Below the pieces are notes generated by a model. It made no database searches and had not been told where the DNA came from. It was given only the letters and a program-made list of their open reading frames with translations. The position numbers and the translations under genes are program-made. A stretch of DNA of 64,000 bases from Pedobacter sp. ok626 (GTDB lineage: Bacteria > Bacteroidota > Bacteroidia > Sphingobacteriales > Sphingobacteriaceae), in NCBI RefSeq assembly GCF_900100435.1, contig NZ_FNEX01000023.1, positions 38,951 through 102,950 on the forward strand, given 5' to 3'. This document shows positions 52,045 through 60,785 of this stretch, piece after piece (the first letter of the stretch is position 1; each line of letters opens with the position of its first letter).

Positions 52045-53388
52045 CTATTCACCTTGCTGTTGAGCATCATACAAGTCCCGCCATTCTGACCAGTCGTAAG
52101 CTAGTGATTCATCCAGGTAATCGCGGAATAGCTTTAGTGCCAGCTTCATTTGCGCTTCCGGTTTTTCTGAGCCGTCACGATTACGGCGAAATCCGTTTGG
52201 GTCAATCCTTTTGAATTTGGTGTGAAAATGGGTATTCTGTTTTCCATAATCAATTTTTATGGTTTCTGTGGATTCGTCAATGGTGTAATTTAGGAAAATT
52301 TCTTCATCCTGGCTGGTATTGATAATCTGCTCAATTTCAGGCAGCAAATCTGCGATTGACTTTGAGAGCTTTTTGGCCCATTCAAGTTTATTTTCGCTTT
52401 GCAGAAAGGCTTTAAAATATTTCAAATCATCCAGCCCTTCCCGTAAATACTCAACTGATTTAAGGAAATCGTCGGCTGGTCCCCAGCCAGAAGAGAAAGG
52501 ATATTCAGTTAGCTCGTAGTCTGCCTGATCTACGAAATCCTGAGGATTGGTGATTTTTAAGATTTTGTCGGCTTTTTCCATCGTTTCCATAATATCATAG
52601 AAGCTTGCCGCAAGGTCGTTTTTTGCTTCTACCAATTTCTCTTTGGTAATGCCGTGTGAGAACGAGGTAATATAATCATCATATTCGGGATCAATCTTGG
52701 CAAGTTCGATAGAATAGGAAGATATGTATGAAAAATGTAAACCTTCGAAATTTGTATGTAACCTTGGATCATAGTTTGAATACAGTATACTGGCTTTCAC
52801 ACTTTCAATAGTAGATTTATCTGCATTGTTGTGTTTTAAAAGGCCCTCTATAAAACGAATAAGTCTGTCACGCTGTATGATAACACTCTCTTTGGTTTCA
52901 TTACTGGAGTTCCAGTAAGTGCTAAAATGCTTGTCGATAAGTCCTATAAGTCTATCATCCCCAATTATTCGGATCTGTTTATCAAGGTTCGTTTTTCTTA
53001 GAGTGGCGATTACGGATTCTTGTGCGGATGACACTATTTTGCCAGTTGTCATTACCCATACCTCATTGATGAACACCTGGCGCATGTTGAATAAATTTTC
53101 GTAGGGATTGTCAAATGCCTGCTGAACCTGGGTTACTACATTCATCAATCCCATTGTTGAAGAGGCACTTCCACTTAAGTCGCCCGTTTTGGCTACCACA
53201 GCTAAAAATCTTTGTTCATTTAACCGGTCATATTCGAAACAGATAATGTCTTTCCCTTTTTCATTGACCCCATGATATTCAACAGGTGCCAGGTATCCCA
53301 TTTTACTTAGTAAAGGAATTATGACTTCTGTTCTAAATTGTCGTTCGTCCAGCGATTTTAATAACTCCTTTTTCTCTTTTGAATTCAT
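52045..53388 (-). CDS. restriction-endonuclease-fold protein with altered active site
   Basis: 447 residues. The N-terminal about 120 residues look like a Mrr-type PD-(D/E)XK domain: LDERQFRTEVIIPLLSKMGY with Glu21, EYHGVNEKGKDIICFE with Asp47, and FLAVVAKTGDLSGSAS with Lys67. The position two before the Lys, normally Glu or Gln, is Val65, so the nuclease may be inactive or use another residue. The rest is helical and unassigned. It starts 37 bp after the larger nuclease-like gene in the same direction, so the two probably act together. Confidence 0.7.
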   Translation of the reverse strand: MNSKEKKELLKSLDERQFRTEVIIPLLSKMGYLAPVEYHGVNEKGKDIICFEYDRLNEQRFLAVVAKTGDLSGSASSTMGLMNVVTQVQQAFDNPYENLFNMRQVFINEVWVMTTGKIVSSAQESVIATLRKTNLDKQIRIIGDDRLIGLIDKHFSTYWNSSNETKESVIIQRDRLIRFIEGLLKHNNADKSTIESVKASILYSNYDPRLHTNFEGLHFSYISSYSIELAKIDPEYDDYITSFSHGITKEKLVEAKNDLAASFYDIMETMEKADKILKITNPQDFVDQADYELTEYPFSSGWGPADDFLKSVEYLREGLDDLKYFKAFLQSENKLEWAKKLSKSIADLLPEIEQIINTSQDEEIFLNYTIDESTETIKIDYGKQNTHFHTKFKRIDPNGFRRNRDGSEKPEAQMKLALKLFRDYLDESLAYDWSEWRDLYDAQQQGE

Positions 53389-53425
53389 ATTTTTTGGTCA
53401 GTTCTAAATTTTAAGTGTCCTGAGG

Positions 53426-55777
53426 TTATTCGTCTTCACTAATAGCCAAGGAATCGAAGAAATCGTTATGGAGGCTGCCAGCGATAACATTGTAAGGATA
53501 AATCAAATGGTTAAGGTCATAGCCTAAAATGATGAAACCACGGTTAGGATCTTTCTTTTCTTTTTCAGCGATTTGATTCATCACATCATTTCTTTCCGAC
53601 TTCGAAAGTCCCTCGTAGGCATAGGCGATGATAGTATACCTGCGTCTCGGAGGGCCACAATAGAAAGCGAACCAATTGTGCTTGTTCTTGCTCGTTTTGT
53701 TTAGAATCATTTTCTTTAGCTTTTCCAGGGCTTTTTCAAAATCTTTTTGATCCTGATGTGATGCATTTAACAGTATGTAGGACACGTGCAACCATAATTT
53801 GCTATTTTTTCTCAGGTATAATAATAAATCATTCCAATATTTGGTGAATGCTTGTTCAGGCTTTTTTATCGCTTTTCCACGATGCTTGCCGATAAAGTAA
53901 GGATCAAGTTCTTTGGATTTGAGCGTTAAATTTAAGTAGTATTCCGGATCATATTCGGTATCACCAATATTAAAACCGGTATCCAGATAAAATCCAAACA
54001 GATCAAATTCATCACCCTGGAAAGTGACATGCGCTTCAAACTCCCTTCGCCGAGAGAGGTAATGGATCTTTTGTGCTTCAAGAGGCAATATTTCAAAAAT
54101 TACCTGGAGATCACATAGACTGATGGAGGGGGCTAATTGTTCGATGGTGTGATCGATTACTTTCGCATCAATAAGTTTTTTCAGGTTACATCCTATTGAC
54201 CCTAAATTTGATAAGGTAATTCCTAGCGGGATATAATAGTCGATTTTCGAAGAATCGATTGAATTGGATTTACCCGATTTGGTGCTGAAATTGTGTAAAC
54301 CCGAATTCTCCCTTAGAAAATCTTCAAAACGGATGGCCTGTTCTGATGGAGCAACTACAAGATCTACAAGTGTTTCAAAAAGCCGGTTTGGTGCACCTCG
54401 CCTAGCTGGAGGCGCCACTGTACCTGACTTTGCTTCAATGATGATAGCAAAATTTTCAATCAGTACAATTAAATCGTTTTCGTAGGTTTTGCCGTCGGTT
54501 GGACTTTTCCATAAGCTTCCGTCAAAAATTTGTGCTGTGGGAAAGGCACCCTTGAAAAGTTCCCGTACCTGATCTTCCAAGTATATTCCCTTTTGCTTAC
54601 TGTAATAAGAGAATAAGTTCTTATCCGTCCTGATAAAATTTTCAAGCAGGTCTACACCTAAGTGGGAGAACATAAAACCAATTGCGGAGAAGTATGCTGA
54701 ATCTTCAAGCTGTATAAATGGCTTATCGTGAACAGGGTTGTTCAGGAAGATGTGGTCTGTATCGGTGTCTTTTAAATCACCGAATTTAAACGATAATTTG
54801 TCCAGTATCTCGGTTACCTCAATAGTGGAAGTACTAACCTCTGGTCGCACCAATGCTTTAACTTCTTCCGGATCAAAGCTGAATACTTCCGGAAGACGAA
54901 GGTCACCGTGCGCTAGAAGCGTCCATTTCAATTGTTTAAAATTGCGACCGCACATTTCCCACATCTCTTTTCTACCTTCGGCATTAACCTTCACCATATC
55001 AGGATAATTTGTTTCATGTGCATGGAATATTTCATCCATTGTTTTAGCCTGATAGACGTTCCGCATCTTTTTAATATGGTCGTTTAGTTTATCATTGGTT
55101 AGTTCTGCCAGACCAAATAAAATGTCCAGTAAGATCAGCGGGTCAAAACCTATTGCCTCTTTGAATTTGTCGCGAATACACTCCGCCAGGTCGTAGGCAA
55201 CCTGCTGCATCTGTATTTCATATGCCCAGTTCCTCACTGCCAGAGTGTGCATCATCATATCCATTCTAAGGATTACCGGACTCATTTCTTCCGGGTTTTT
55301 TGCATGCTGGGTAAGGTTGAAATAACGATAAGACTGGTTTTTGTTAAAATTGGTCAGCGTATCTTTGAACGCTAAGGCATCATGGGTCAAAGGCTTTGCT
55401 GATATTGTTCTGGGTGCCTTCAGGGACAATGCCTGTAAAACTTCCACATAAAATACAGGGAAATCGACATAGCCATCAATTGCTTCCTGATCGATACCTT
55501 CAGGTTTACTGATGAAGTATAAAATGCTGTAGGCCGCAAGGTAAAGTGGATCGTATTCTGCTAAGAAATTTTGAAGTTCAATGTGGGTTCTCTCATACTC
55601 CTTCCCGGATTTTTCAGCAAACTCTTTTAGTATTCTCATCCTTTCCTCGAACGGGATGTGGGAGATATCCGGAGTACGGAATTCCCTGAAGGGTTGTTTA
55701 ACGACTTCGTAAGGTTTGTAAGTTTTCTTTTTACTGGTCGGCTTGGCTGTTTTTTTTCTTTTTCTACTAACCGGCAT
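53426..55777 (-). CDS. large protein with PD-(D/E)XK (NERD-like) nuclease core
   Basis: 783 residues. A very basic N-terminal tail (SRKRKKTAKPTSKKKTYK) is followed by a long helical region to about 390. The core at about 398-470 has GIYLEDQVRELFKGAFP with Glu401, TYENDLIVLIENFAIIIEAKSG with Asp435, Glu448 and Lys450, and a Gln-containing helix (SEQAIRFEDFL), the full PD-(D/E)XK set, similar to NERD-type nucleases. A C-terminal region of about 300 residues is unassigned. It is the last gene before the right island boundary. With the smaller nuclease-fold gene it may be a second, independent defence unit. Confidence 0.75.
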   Translation of the reverse strand: MPVSRKRKKTAKPTSKKKTYKPYEVVKQPFREFRTPDISHIPFEERMRILKEFAEKSGKEYERTHIELQNFLAEYDPLYLAAYSILYFISKPEGIDQEAIDGYVDFPVFYVEVLQALSLKAPRTISAKPLTHDALAFKDTLTNFNKNQSYRYFNLTQHAKNPEEMSPVILRMDMMMHTLAVRNWAYEIQMQQVAYDLAECIRDKFKEAIGFDPLILLDILFGLAELTNDKLNDHIKKMRNVYQAKTMDEIFHAHETNYPDMVKVNAEGRKEMWEMCGRNFKQLKWTLLAHGDLRLPEVFSFDPEEVKALVRPEVSTSTIEVTEILDKLSFKFGDLKDTDTDHIFLNNPVHDKPFIQLEDSAYFSAIGFMFSHLGVDLLENFIRTDKNLFSYYSKQKGIYLEDQVRELFKGAFPTAQIFDGSLWKSPTDGKTYENDLIVLIENFAIIIEAKSGTVAPPARRGAPNRLFETLVDLVVAPSEQAIRFEDFLRENSGLHNFSTKSGKSNSIDSSKIDYYIPLGITLSNLGSIGCNLKKLIDAKVIDHTIEQLAPSISLCDLQVIFEILPLEAQKIHYLSRRREFEAHVTFQGDEFDLFGFYLDTGFNIGDTEYDPEYYLNLTLKSKELDPYFIGKHRGKAIKKPEQAFTKYWNDLLLYLRKNSKLWLHVSYILLNASHQDQKDFEKALEKLKKMILNKTSKNKHNWFAFYCGPPRRRYTIIAYAYEGLSKSERNDVMNQIAEKEKKDPNRGFIILGYDLNHLIYPYNVIAGSLHNDFFDSLAISEDE

Positions 55778-55902
55778 ACAATTTATTTGGTGCTATAAAT
55801 ATAATTAATCTGCATGACTGTATTTTAAGGTTGATAACAATGACAGGATGCTCATGTAATTAACTTCAAACTACTCTACTAGAGGTAAACTCATTTTTTA
55901 GC

Positions 55903-55917
55903 ATATCTCTAGTAGAG
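55903..55917 (+). repeat. right direct repeat of the island (putative att half)
   Basis: ATATCTCTAGTAGAG, identical to 43227-43241. The interval between the two copies, 12.7 kb, contains all the recombinase and defence genes. Confidence 0.7.
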
Positions 55918-56186
55918 ATAAATGTGCTTTTTTATACACACAAAAATACCCTACTAGAGACTGCATTGCATCATATGAATTGAATTTTTTTGTACACAGA
56001 TGGAGCTGTTATCGGTCAAATTTCACGCTCTAAGCTATTTTTTGTCCTTTTTCTTTTTCCAGGTTCGTTTATATTTTAATACGAAATCTCTACTAAGGGG
56101 TTCTTGAGTAACCAATTCACTAATTCTTGCAATATTCTTCAAATCATCTATGAATTTTTTTGAGTTTAGTTCGAAAGGGAGCACGG

Positions 56187-56215
56187 AAAGCCTTAGAGAA
56201 ATCTAAGGCTTTTTT
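56187..56215 (+). terminator. plus-strand terminator without an upstream gene
   Basis: AAAGCCTTAGA (56187-56197) pairs perfectly with TCTAAGGCTTT (56202-56212) over a GAAA loop, then T run. No plus-strand gene is seen upstream for several kb, so it may end an unseen RNA or be left over from the pre-insertion locus. Confidence 0.75.
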
Positions 56216-56230
56216 GCGTTTAATATAATT

Positions 56231-56398
56231 CTAATCTCTATCTAGGCCGTCGGTGTATCCCATAGATTTGAGTCTTTCCTTTATAATTTTGTCTATTTTA
56301 GCTTTAGTGGTATAAAAGGCAAGAATTTTCAGTGAATTCGGCCGGGGAAGCAATTTTTCTATACCTGTAAGTGGTTTTCTGAAACTTAATAATGGCAT
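56231..56398 (-). CDS. 55-residue hypothetical protein
   Basis: Minus strand ATG at 56398 to TAG at 56231. The product (MPLLSFRKPLTGIEKLLPRP... ending KSMGYTDGLDRD) is basic and looks protein-like in amino-acid use. It starts 8 bp after the stop of the 161-residue gene, which supports cotranscription. No family recognised; too short for many gene callers. Confidence 0.5.
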   Translation of the reverse strand: MPLLSFRKPLTGIEKLLPRPNSLKILAFYTTKAKIDKIIKERLKSMGYTDGLDRD

Positions 56399-56406
56399 TA
56401 GTGATT

Positions 56407-56892
56407 CTAAAGTTTTTTCGGAACAAGCTGATAATTTCTTTGAAAACTTTTCGGGTTCATATCTACAAATTCGTAAGATTCGAATGAGGAAATTTTGTCA
56501 CTGAATGCCTCTAAAGCCTCTTCCTGGCTCCATTCTTTCGGATACTGGAAGCCATCAAAGACAACATTGCGTACCACGATTTTAAAATCGTGGTTGAATT
56601 CTTCTTCTCCTGCATAGGTCAGGGCAATTTTTCCGGTCCATTCCAGATCCATTCCATCTATAGTTTTACTAAAAGCCAAGCGATGCCCTGCGCATGTGTC
56701 GTGCCCCAACAGATAGATGGAAAAAGCAAGATTATCATAGTCATCTTCACTTTGTAATGGCAGAGGGTTGGCTACAAGGCCTTTATCTATTAACTCCTGG
56801 AAACTGAATGGGGCATTGGTCGTGTCAACTAGGATACCTTGATTATCTCCCCAGTAAGTAGAAGATAAGGTACAAGCCTGATAATTCGGCAT
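56407..56892 (-). CDS. hypothetical protein, 161 residues
   Basis: No family recognised. The protein starts MPNYQACTLSSTYWG and has no signal or membrane segment. It is acidic, with predicted alpha/beta character (LAFSIYLLGHDTCAGHRLAFSKTIDG, KIALTYAGEEEFNHDFKIVVRNVVFDGFQYP). Paired with the 55-residue gene. It is just outside the island repeat, so it may be host sequence, though a linked insertion cannot be ruled out. Confidence 0.65.
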   Translation of the reverse strand: MPNYQACTLSSTYWGDNQGILVDTTNAPFSFQELIDKGLVANPLPLQSEDDYDNLAFSIYLLGHDTCAGHRLAFSKTIDGMDLEWTGKIALTYAGEEEFNHDFKIVVRNVVFDGFQYPKEWSQEEALEAFSDKISSFESYEFVDMNPKSFQRNYQLVPKKL

Positions 56893-56974
56893 TGCTCAAT
56901 ACGGGCTAGGTTGAGACTGACATACTAAATAGTTACAGAACCATTTTAAACGGATACAACTAAATTAACCAAAA

Positions 56975-57012
56975 GTCTGGTAAAGGAAGCCTTTGCCAGG
57001 CGTCTTTTTATT
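56975..57012 (+). terminator. terminator-like hairpin in the kinase leader
   Basis: CTGGTAAAGG (56977-56986) pairs with CCTTTGCCAG (56990-56999; one G-T pair) over a 3-nt loop, followed by GCGTC and a T run. It is 27 bp upstream of the kinase start on the same strand, while the previous gene is divergent. It may be a leader attenuator. Confidence 0.55.
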
Positions 57013-57038
57013 TATTCATTAACAAGGAGGGATTTTTT

Positions 57039-59078
57039 TTGCATAGCTGTAATTATATTAATAAATTACCTAAAGATCCCCTAATGCAAGACTTAATGAG
57101 TAGTAAACCGACAAGCATTTCACGTAAAGAATTAGCAAAAACACAAAAAATACTGGAAGTTAGCCCGATGGGTGCTTTTCAGGCTGATACAGCAGGTAAT
57201 TGTTTGTTTCTGAACCATCAATGGGAAAATATATCAGGAATAGGTGTTGAGCAGTCGCTTGGCAAAGGTTGGATGAGGATCGTTTATGAGGAAGATATCG
57301 TTCATATCAACAATCTGATTCAGAACGTAATGGCAGAAGGAAAAGAAATATTCGATTTTGTTTATCGGATTCATCATCCCGCTAAAGGAATCCGTTGGCT
57401 AAAGGTGAATGCAAAGTTTATTTTTGACGACCATGGGGTTGTTTCTTATTATATTGGTTTTTTAGAAGATATCACTGATCGCACCCTTAGCGAACTGGCG
57501 TTTCAAGAAATAAAAACAAGCCTGGAACGCAGCAACCTGATTCTGGATGTAAGCCAGGAACTTAGTACAACGGGTGGCTGGGAATTTAATTTACTGACAG
57601 GAGAGGTGTTCTGGACAAAGCAGGTTTATGAAATCAATGGCGTTAATGCACAGGATTTTGTTCCTACGTTTGAAGCTGTACTTTCGCTTTACGAAGAAGG
57701 TTATGCCCAGATGATGGAAGCACATGTAAAAGATGCGATTGAAAAGCAAATACCATATGATCTTGAACTCAGGCTATGCACCCCTGCTGGCGTAAGAAAA
57801 TGGGTTAGGGCCGTTGGCATGCCCATTGTAGCAGACAATAAGGTGGTGGTGCTGAGAGGAGCCATTACGGATATTACCCAAAAGAAGGAAATTGAACTGG
57901 AACTGCTGCGCGCAAGGGATATTGCTGAACATTCGGCAAAGGTAAAAACGGATTTTCTTTCGGTAATGAGCCATGAGATCCGCACTCCCTTAAATGGAAT
58001 TATTGGCATTGCCAATTTGCTAAAACTTAAGCATACGATGGATCAGGAAGAGTATGTGCGTAGCCTGATCTTTTCTGCCGACCACTTGTTGCAGCTCATT
58101 AACGATATCCTGGACCTTACCAAAATAGAAAGTGATAAGCTGGAACTGGTTTTGGCAGAAGTGAATATTTTTGAATTGGTAAGGAATATCAAAAATCAGT
58201 TTAAGTCGCTGGCCGAGGCTAAAGGGATCATGGTGAAGAGCTTTATTGACGATGATATTCCTCAAAGACTAATTGCAGATCCGGTAAGACTTGGGCAAAT
58301 ATTGAACAATCTGGTAAGCAATGCCATTAAATTTACGGAAAGGGGGGAGGTAACTATTACTTTACGTCTTGTTGCATTGACAGAGAGCAAAGCCAAGGTG
58401 CACTTTTCTGTAAAGGATACAGGAATCGGTATTCCTGAGGAATTACATGAAACCGTTTTTGAAAGTTTTAAACAAGTACAACAGTCCGCTCACCGTAAAC
58501 ATACAGGAACAGGTTTAGGTTTGGCTATCACCCAGAAATTGGTGGAACTACACGAAGGACGTATATTGCTTAAAAGTACAGCGAAAGAAGGGGCGGAATT
58601 TTATTTTGAACTGAATTTTGACTTGGCTACCGACAACAATTCGCCAGGGGCTTTCAGGCCAGGGCCTGAAATTACGGTATACGAAGGCAGACTAAATGGC
58701 TTACGCATTTTATTTGTAGAAGACAACCCTATTAATGTGATGGTGGCCAGAAAACAGATGGAATACTTCGGTTGTACACCAGACTGCGCTTATAATGGAA
58801 AAGAAGCCCTTGCGTTGCTGACAGCTAACAACTATGATGTAGCTTTGCTGGACCTCCATATGCCCGAAATTGACGGTTACGCTTTGGCGGATCTTATACA
58901 GCAGCAGTACCCGGGAATACATATCGTTATTTTTACTGCCGATATTATGACCGAGGTCAAATTGAAACTCGCTAAAATGCATATTTTTGACATTCTGAAT
59001 AAACCTTTTTCGCCCGAAAGAATGTTTGAAGTATTATATAACGTAGCTGGGAATCGGGGTATTATAAATGGAGGATGA
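57039..59078 (+). CDS. hybrid sensor histidine kinase (PAS-PAS-HisKA-HATPase-REC)
   Basis: 679 residues, cytoplasmic, no membrane segment. Two PAS/PAC units (about 33-150 and 165-290; GKGWMRIVYEEDIVHINNLI, DITDRTLSE; RKWVRAVGMPIVADNKVVVLRGAITDIT). HisKA has FLSVMSHEIRTPLNGIIG with His312. The ATPase domain shows NLVSNAIKFTERG, DTGIGIPEE and GTGLGLAI. A receiver domain closes the protein with ILFVEDNPINVMVARKQ and the phosphoacceptor Asp605 in LLDLHMPEIDGY. The TTG start at 57039 is supported by a strong AAGGAGGG at 57024-57031, rare in this phylum; an ATG 15 codons later is the alternative. No cognate output gene is adjacent. Confidence 0.93.
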   Translation: MHSCNYINKLPKDPLMQDLMSSKPTSISRKELAKTQKILEVSPMGAFQADTAGNCLFLNHQWENISGIGVEQSLGKGWMRIVYEEDIVHINNLIQNVMAEGKEIFDFVYRIHHPAKGIRWLKVNAKFIFDDHGVVSYYIGFLEDITDRTLSELAFQEIKTSLERSNLILDVSQELSTTGGWEFNLLTGEVFWTKQVYEINGVNAQDFVPTFEAVLSLYEEGYAQMMEAHVKDAIEKQIPYDLELRLCTPAGVRKWVRAVGMPIVADNKVVVLRGAITDITQKKEIELELLRARDIAEHSAKVKTDFLSVMSHEIRTPLNGIIGIANLLKLKHTMDQEEYVRSLIFSADHLLQLINDILDLTKIESDKLELVLAEVNIFELVRNIKNQFKSLAEAKGIMVKSFIDDDIPQRLIADPVRLGQILNNLVSNAIKFTERGEVTITLRLVALTESKAKVHFSVKDTGIGIPEELHETVFESFKQVQQSAHRKHTGTGLGLAITQKLVELHEGRILLKSTAKEGAEFYFELNFDLATDNNSPGAFRPGPEITVYEGRLNGLRILFVEDNPINVMVARKQMEYFGCTPDCAYNGKEALALLTANNYDVALLDLHMPEIDGYALADLIQQQYPGIHIVIFTADIMTEVKLKLAKMHIFDILNKPFSPERMFEVLYNVAGNRGIINGG

Positions 59079-59149
59079 CTAGGATGATTATTCCTTGTTT
59101 TTCGAACCTACTCTGACTATTGATAGATTATAATATAAGATCACAGGAT

Positions 59150-59704
59150 CTAATTGCTGTGAATCTTATTTGCCTGAGCAACGTGCCGTTCAATATGATA
59201 CACCATAAATCTTAGGATATCTCCAAGTCTCAACTTAATGAATCTACTAATTGAGATGGGTGTTTTGGCTTTAGTTATATCCACGTATCTTGCTTGTTCA
59301 AGCAATGATTTTAATCGTTCCTGTTGTTTTAAAAAACGATCAATGGTTGTTATGGTCAATTGTTTTTCAAAAGGATCCATGGTTTTTGCAGTAGACATTT
59401 TTTTTATCTTAGCTTGCTTGAGCTTTACCAGATTGACAAAATAATTCCCAAGGATACCGCTCTTAAAAACACAGGAATTGTGAATGGTCTTCTGAGACAG
59501 AATCGCCTTTTCAATGGCAGGAAGGTAGAAGCTTCCGTAGAGGTTTAAATGCTCAATGCATTCCAGAATACTCCATTCATTTGGGGCATTCCTTTCGCTC
59601 AACTTCAAAAGTTCGAACTGTTTTAACTTTTGAACTGCTTGGGTAGAGTTTTTAGTGGTAACTAAAAGATCATCTATCAGTTGATTGCTTGTCATCTTTG
59701 CCAT
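59150..59704 (-). CDS. DinB-family protein
   Basis: 184 residues from the ATG at 59704 (the frame begins 18 bases earlier). Four-helix DinB-like fold; metal ligands are in NEWSILECIEHLNLYGSFY (His about 53) and FMVYHIERHVAQANKI (two His near 170 and 174), the usual three-His set. The family often acts in thiol chemistry or has unknown roles. It is 55 bp downstream of the Crp/Fnr gene on the same strand, a pairing frequent in Bacteroidota. Confidence 0.82.
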   Translation of the reverse strand: MAKMTSNQLIDDLLVTTKNSTQAVQKLKQFELLKLSERNAPNEWSILECIEHLNLYGSFYLPAIEKAILSQKTIHNSCVFKSGILGNYFVNLVKLKQAKIKKMSTAKTMDPFEKQLTITTIDRFLKQQERLKSLLEQARYVDITKAKTPISISRFIKLRLGDILRFMVYHIERHVAQANKIHSN

Positions 59705-59759
59705 TGTTATTAATTTATACAAAAATGAAAAGAAAGAAATTACTGCCGCTTGATTGAAA

Positions 59760-60311
59760 TCAAGAATTTCGAATACGACTCAAAGTCTCAGGAGTCATCC
59801 TAAGGTAAGAAGCGATGTATTTCAATGGGATCTGCTGAAATAAATCAGGACTTCTTTGTAAGACACGATTTAAACGTTCGGTTGGAGAGACCGTTAACAA
59901 ATCAATTTCTCTTTCAATTTGTTGGGTAATTACTGTTTCCAATAAACACTTATATCCGGTCAAGCTATAAATATCTTTATTGGCAATCTCTGAGACTCTT
60001 TGTTTAGAGATAACTCTCAGCGTTGTTTTTCTGAGCGCTTCTATATAAAATTCTGACGGACCTTCTCGGAAATAGGAAGACAAAGAATTAATTATCGAGT
60101 TCTCAAAACCAAAGCGGATGCTTTGCTCTTCATATTCTGATAAGAGAAAAACCCGAATGGCACCTGATTCAATAAAGTAAAGGTTTTTTTCTACTTCTCC
60201 TTCTCTCAGAATAAATTCGCCCTTGGAAAAAGTTTGTCTGATTCCTTCTGCCTTCAGGGAGTTAACCAGATCATGGGTAAAGGATTGTTCTTCAGTCATG
60301 AGCGAATTCAT
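59760..60311 (-). CDS. Crp/Fnr-family transcriptional regulator
   Basis: 183 residues. The N-terminal cyclic-nucleotide-binding beta roll is seen at about 28-115 (FSKGEFILREGEVEKNLYFIESGAIRVFLLSEYEEQSIRFGFENSIINS), and a C-terminal winged helix at about 140-183 (SPTERLNRVLQ, IPLKYIASYLRMTPETLSRIR). No Fnr iron-sulfur Cys cluster. It belongs to the short Bacteroidota type whose ligand is unknown. An ATG four codons in (MTEEQSFT) is an alternative start. Confidence 0.88.
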   Translation of the reverse strand: MNSLMTEEQSFTHDLVNSLKAEGIRQTFSKGEFILREGEVEKNLYFIESGAIRVFLLSEYEEQSIRFGFENSIINSLSSYFREGPSEFYIEALRKTTLRVISKQRVSEIANKDIYSLTGYKCLLETVITQQIEREIDLLTVSPTERLNRVLQRSPDLFQQIPLKYIASYLRMTPETLSRIRNS

Positions 60312-60464
60312 TTTTGCAAAAATAATAGATTTGGTTATCAGATTCCATATTGCCGATTATGAAATATTTTCACATTAAATATAATCTGTTGAGAAAACAA
60401 ATCTCAATTAGGTGATATTTGTTTTTTATCTTTCATTGAATTAAATAGAACGGTTAAATCTTAT

Positions 60465-60785
60465 ATGATAATAAAGCAAAGGTTAAATAGAATTAGCATA
60501 GTACTGGATGAATTCAATTTCTCACAAAAAGACTTGGCAATATTTCTACAAGTCAGTAATAATACTGTTAGCAGGTGGTGTAGAAATATTAATCAACCTG
60601 ATTTGGTAAAAGTTTACGAAATAGCGCGGTTTTTCAGAATTGACATGATACGTTTGATTGAGCCCACATCATGGGAGAATGAAAAGGGATCACCTGCCTA
60701 TAAATTGTACCTTGAAGAGAAAATTAGAATGATGCAAGCTCAAAAAAAATCTGTTAAAAAAGTAAATAAATTAGTCTTGGACTAA
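60465..60785 (+). CDS. XRE-family helix-turn-helix protein
   Basis: 106 residues. HTH at about 8-62: LNRISIVLDEFNFSQKDLAIFLQVSNNTVSRWCRNINQPDLVKVYEIARFFRIDMIRLI, with the typical Gln in helix 2 and NxVSRW recognition helix. The basic C-terminal tail is unassigned. Single gene divergent from the Crp/Fnr gene, possibly a regulator of the downstream surface-protein locus. Confidence 0.85.
   Translation: MIIKQRLNRISIVLDEFNFSQKDLAIFLQVSNNTVSRWCRNINQPDLVKVYEIARFFRIDMIRLIEPTSWENEKGSPAYKLYLEEKIRMMQAQKKSVKKVNKLVLD

Larger units (their letters stand above)
55778..56230. other. non-coding stretch with the right island boundary
   Basis: No gene seen. It contains four copies of the CTCTA(C/G)TAGAG motif (55874 reverse, 55907 forward, 55950 reverse degenerate, 56088 degenerate), a TCATTTTTTAGC segment (55891-55902) also found at the recombinase 3' end (43325-43336), and a plus-strand terminator at 56187. 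Confidence 0.65.
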
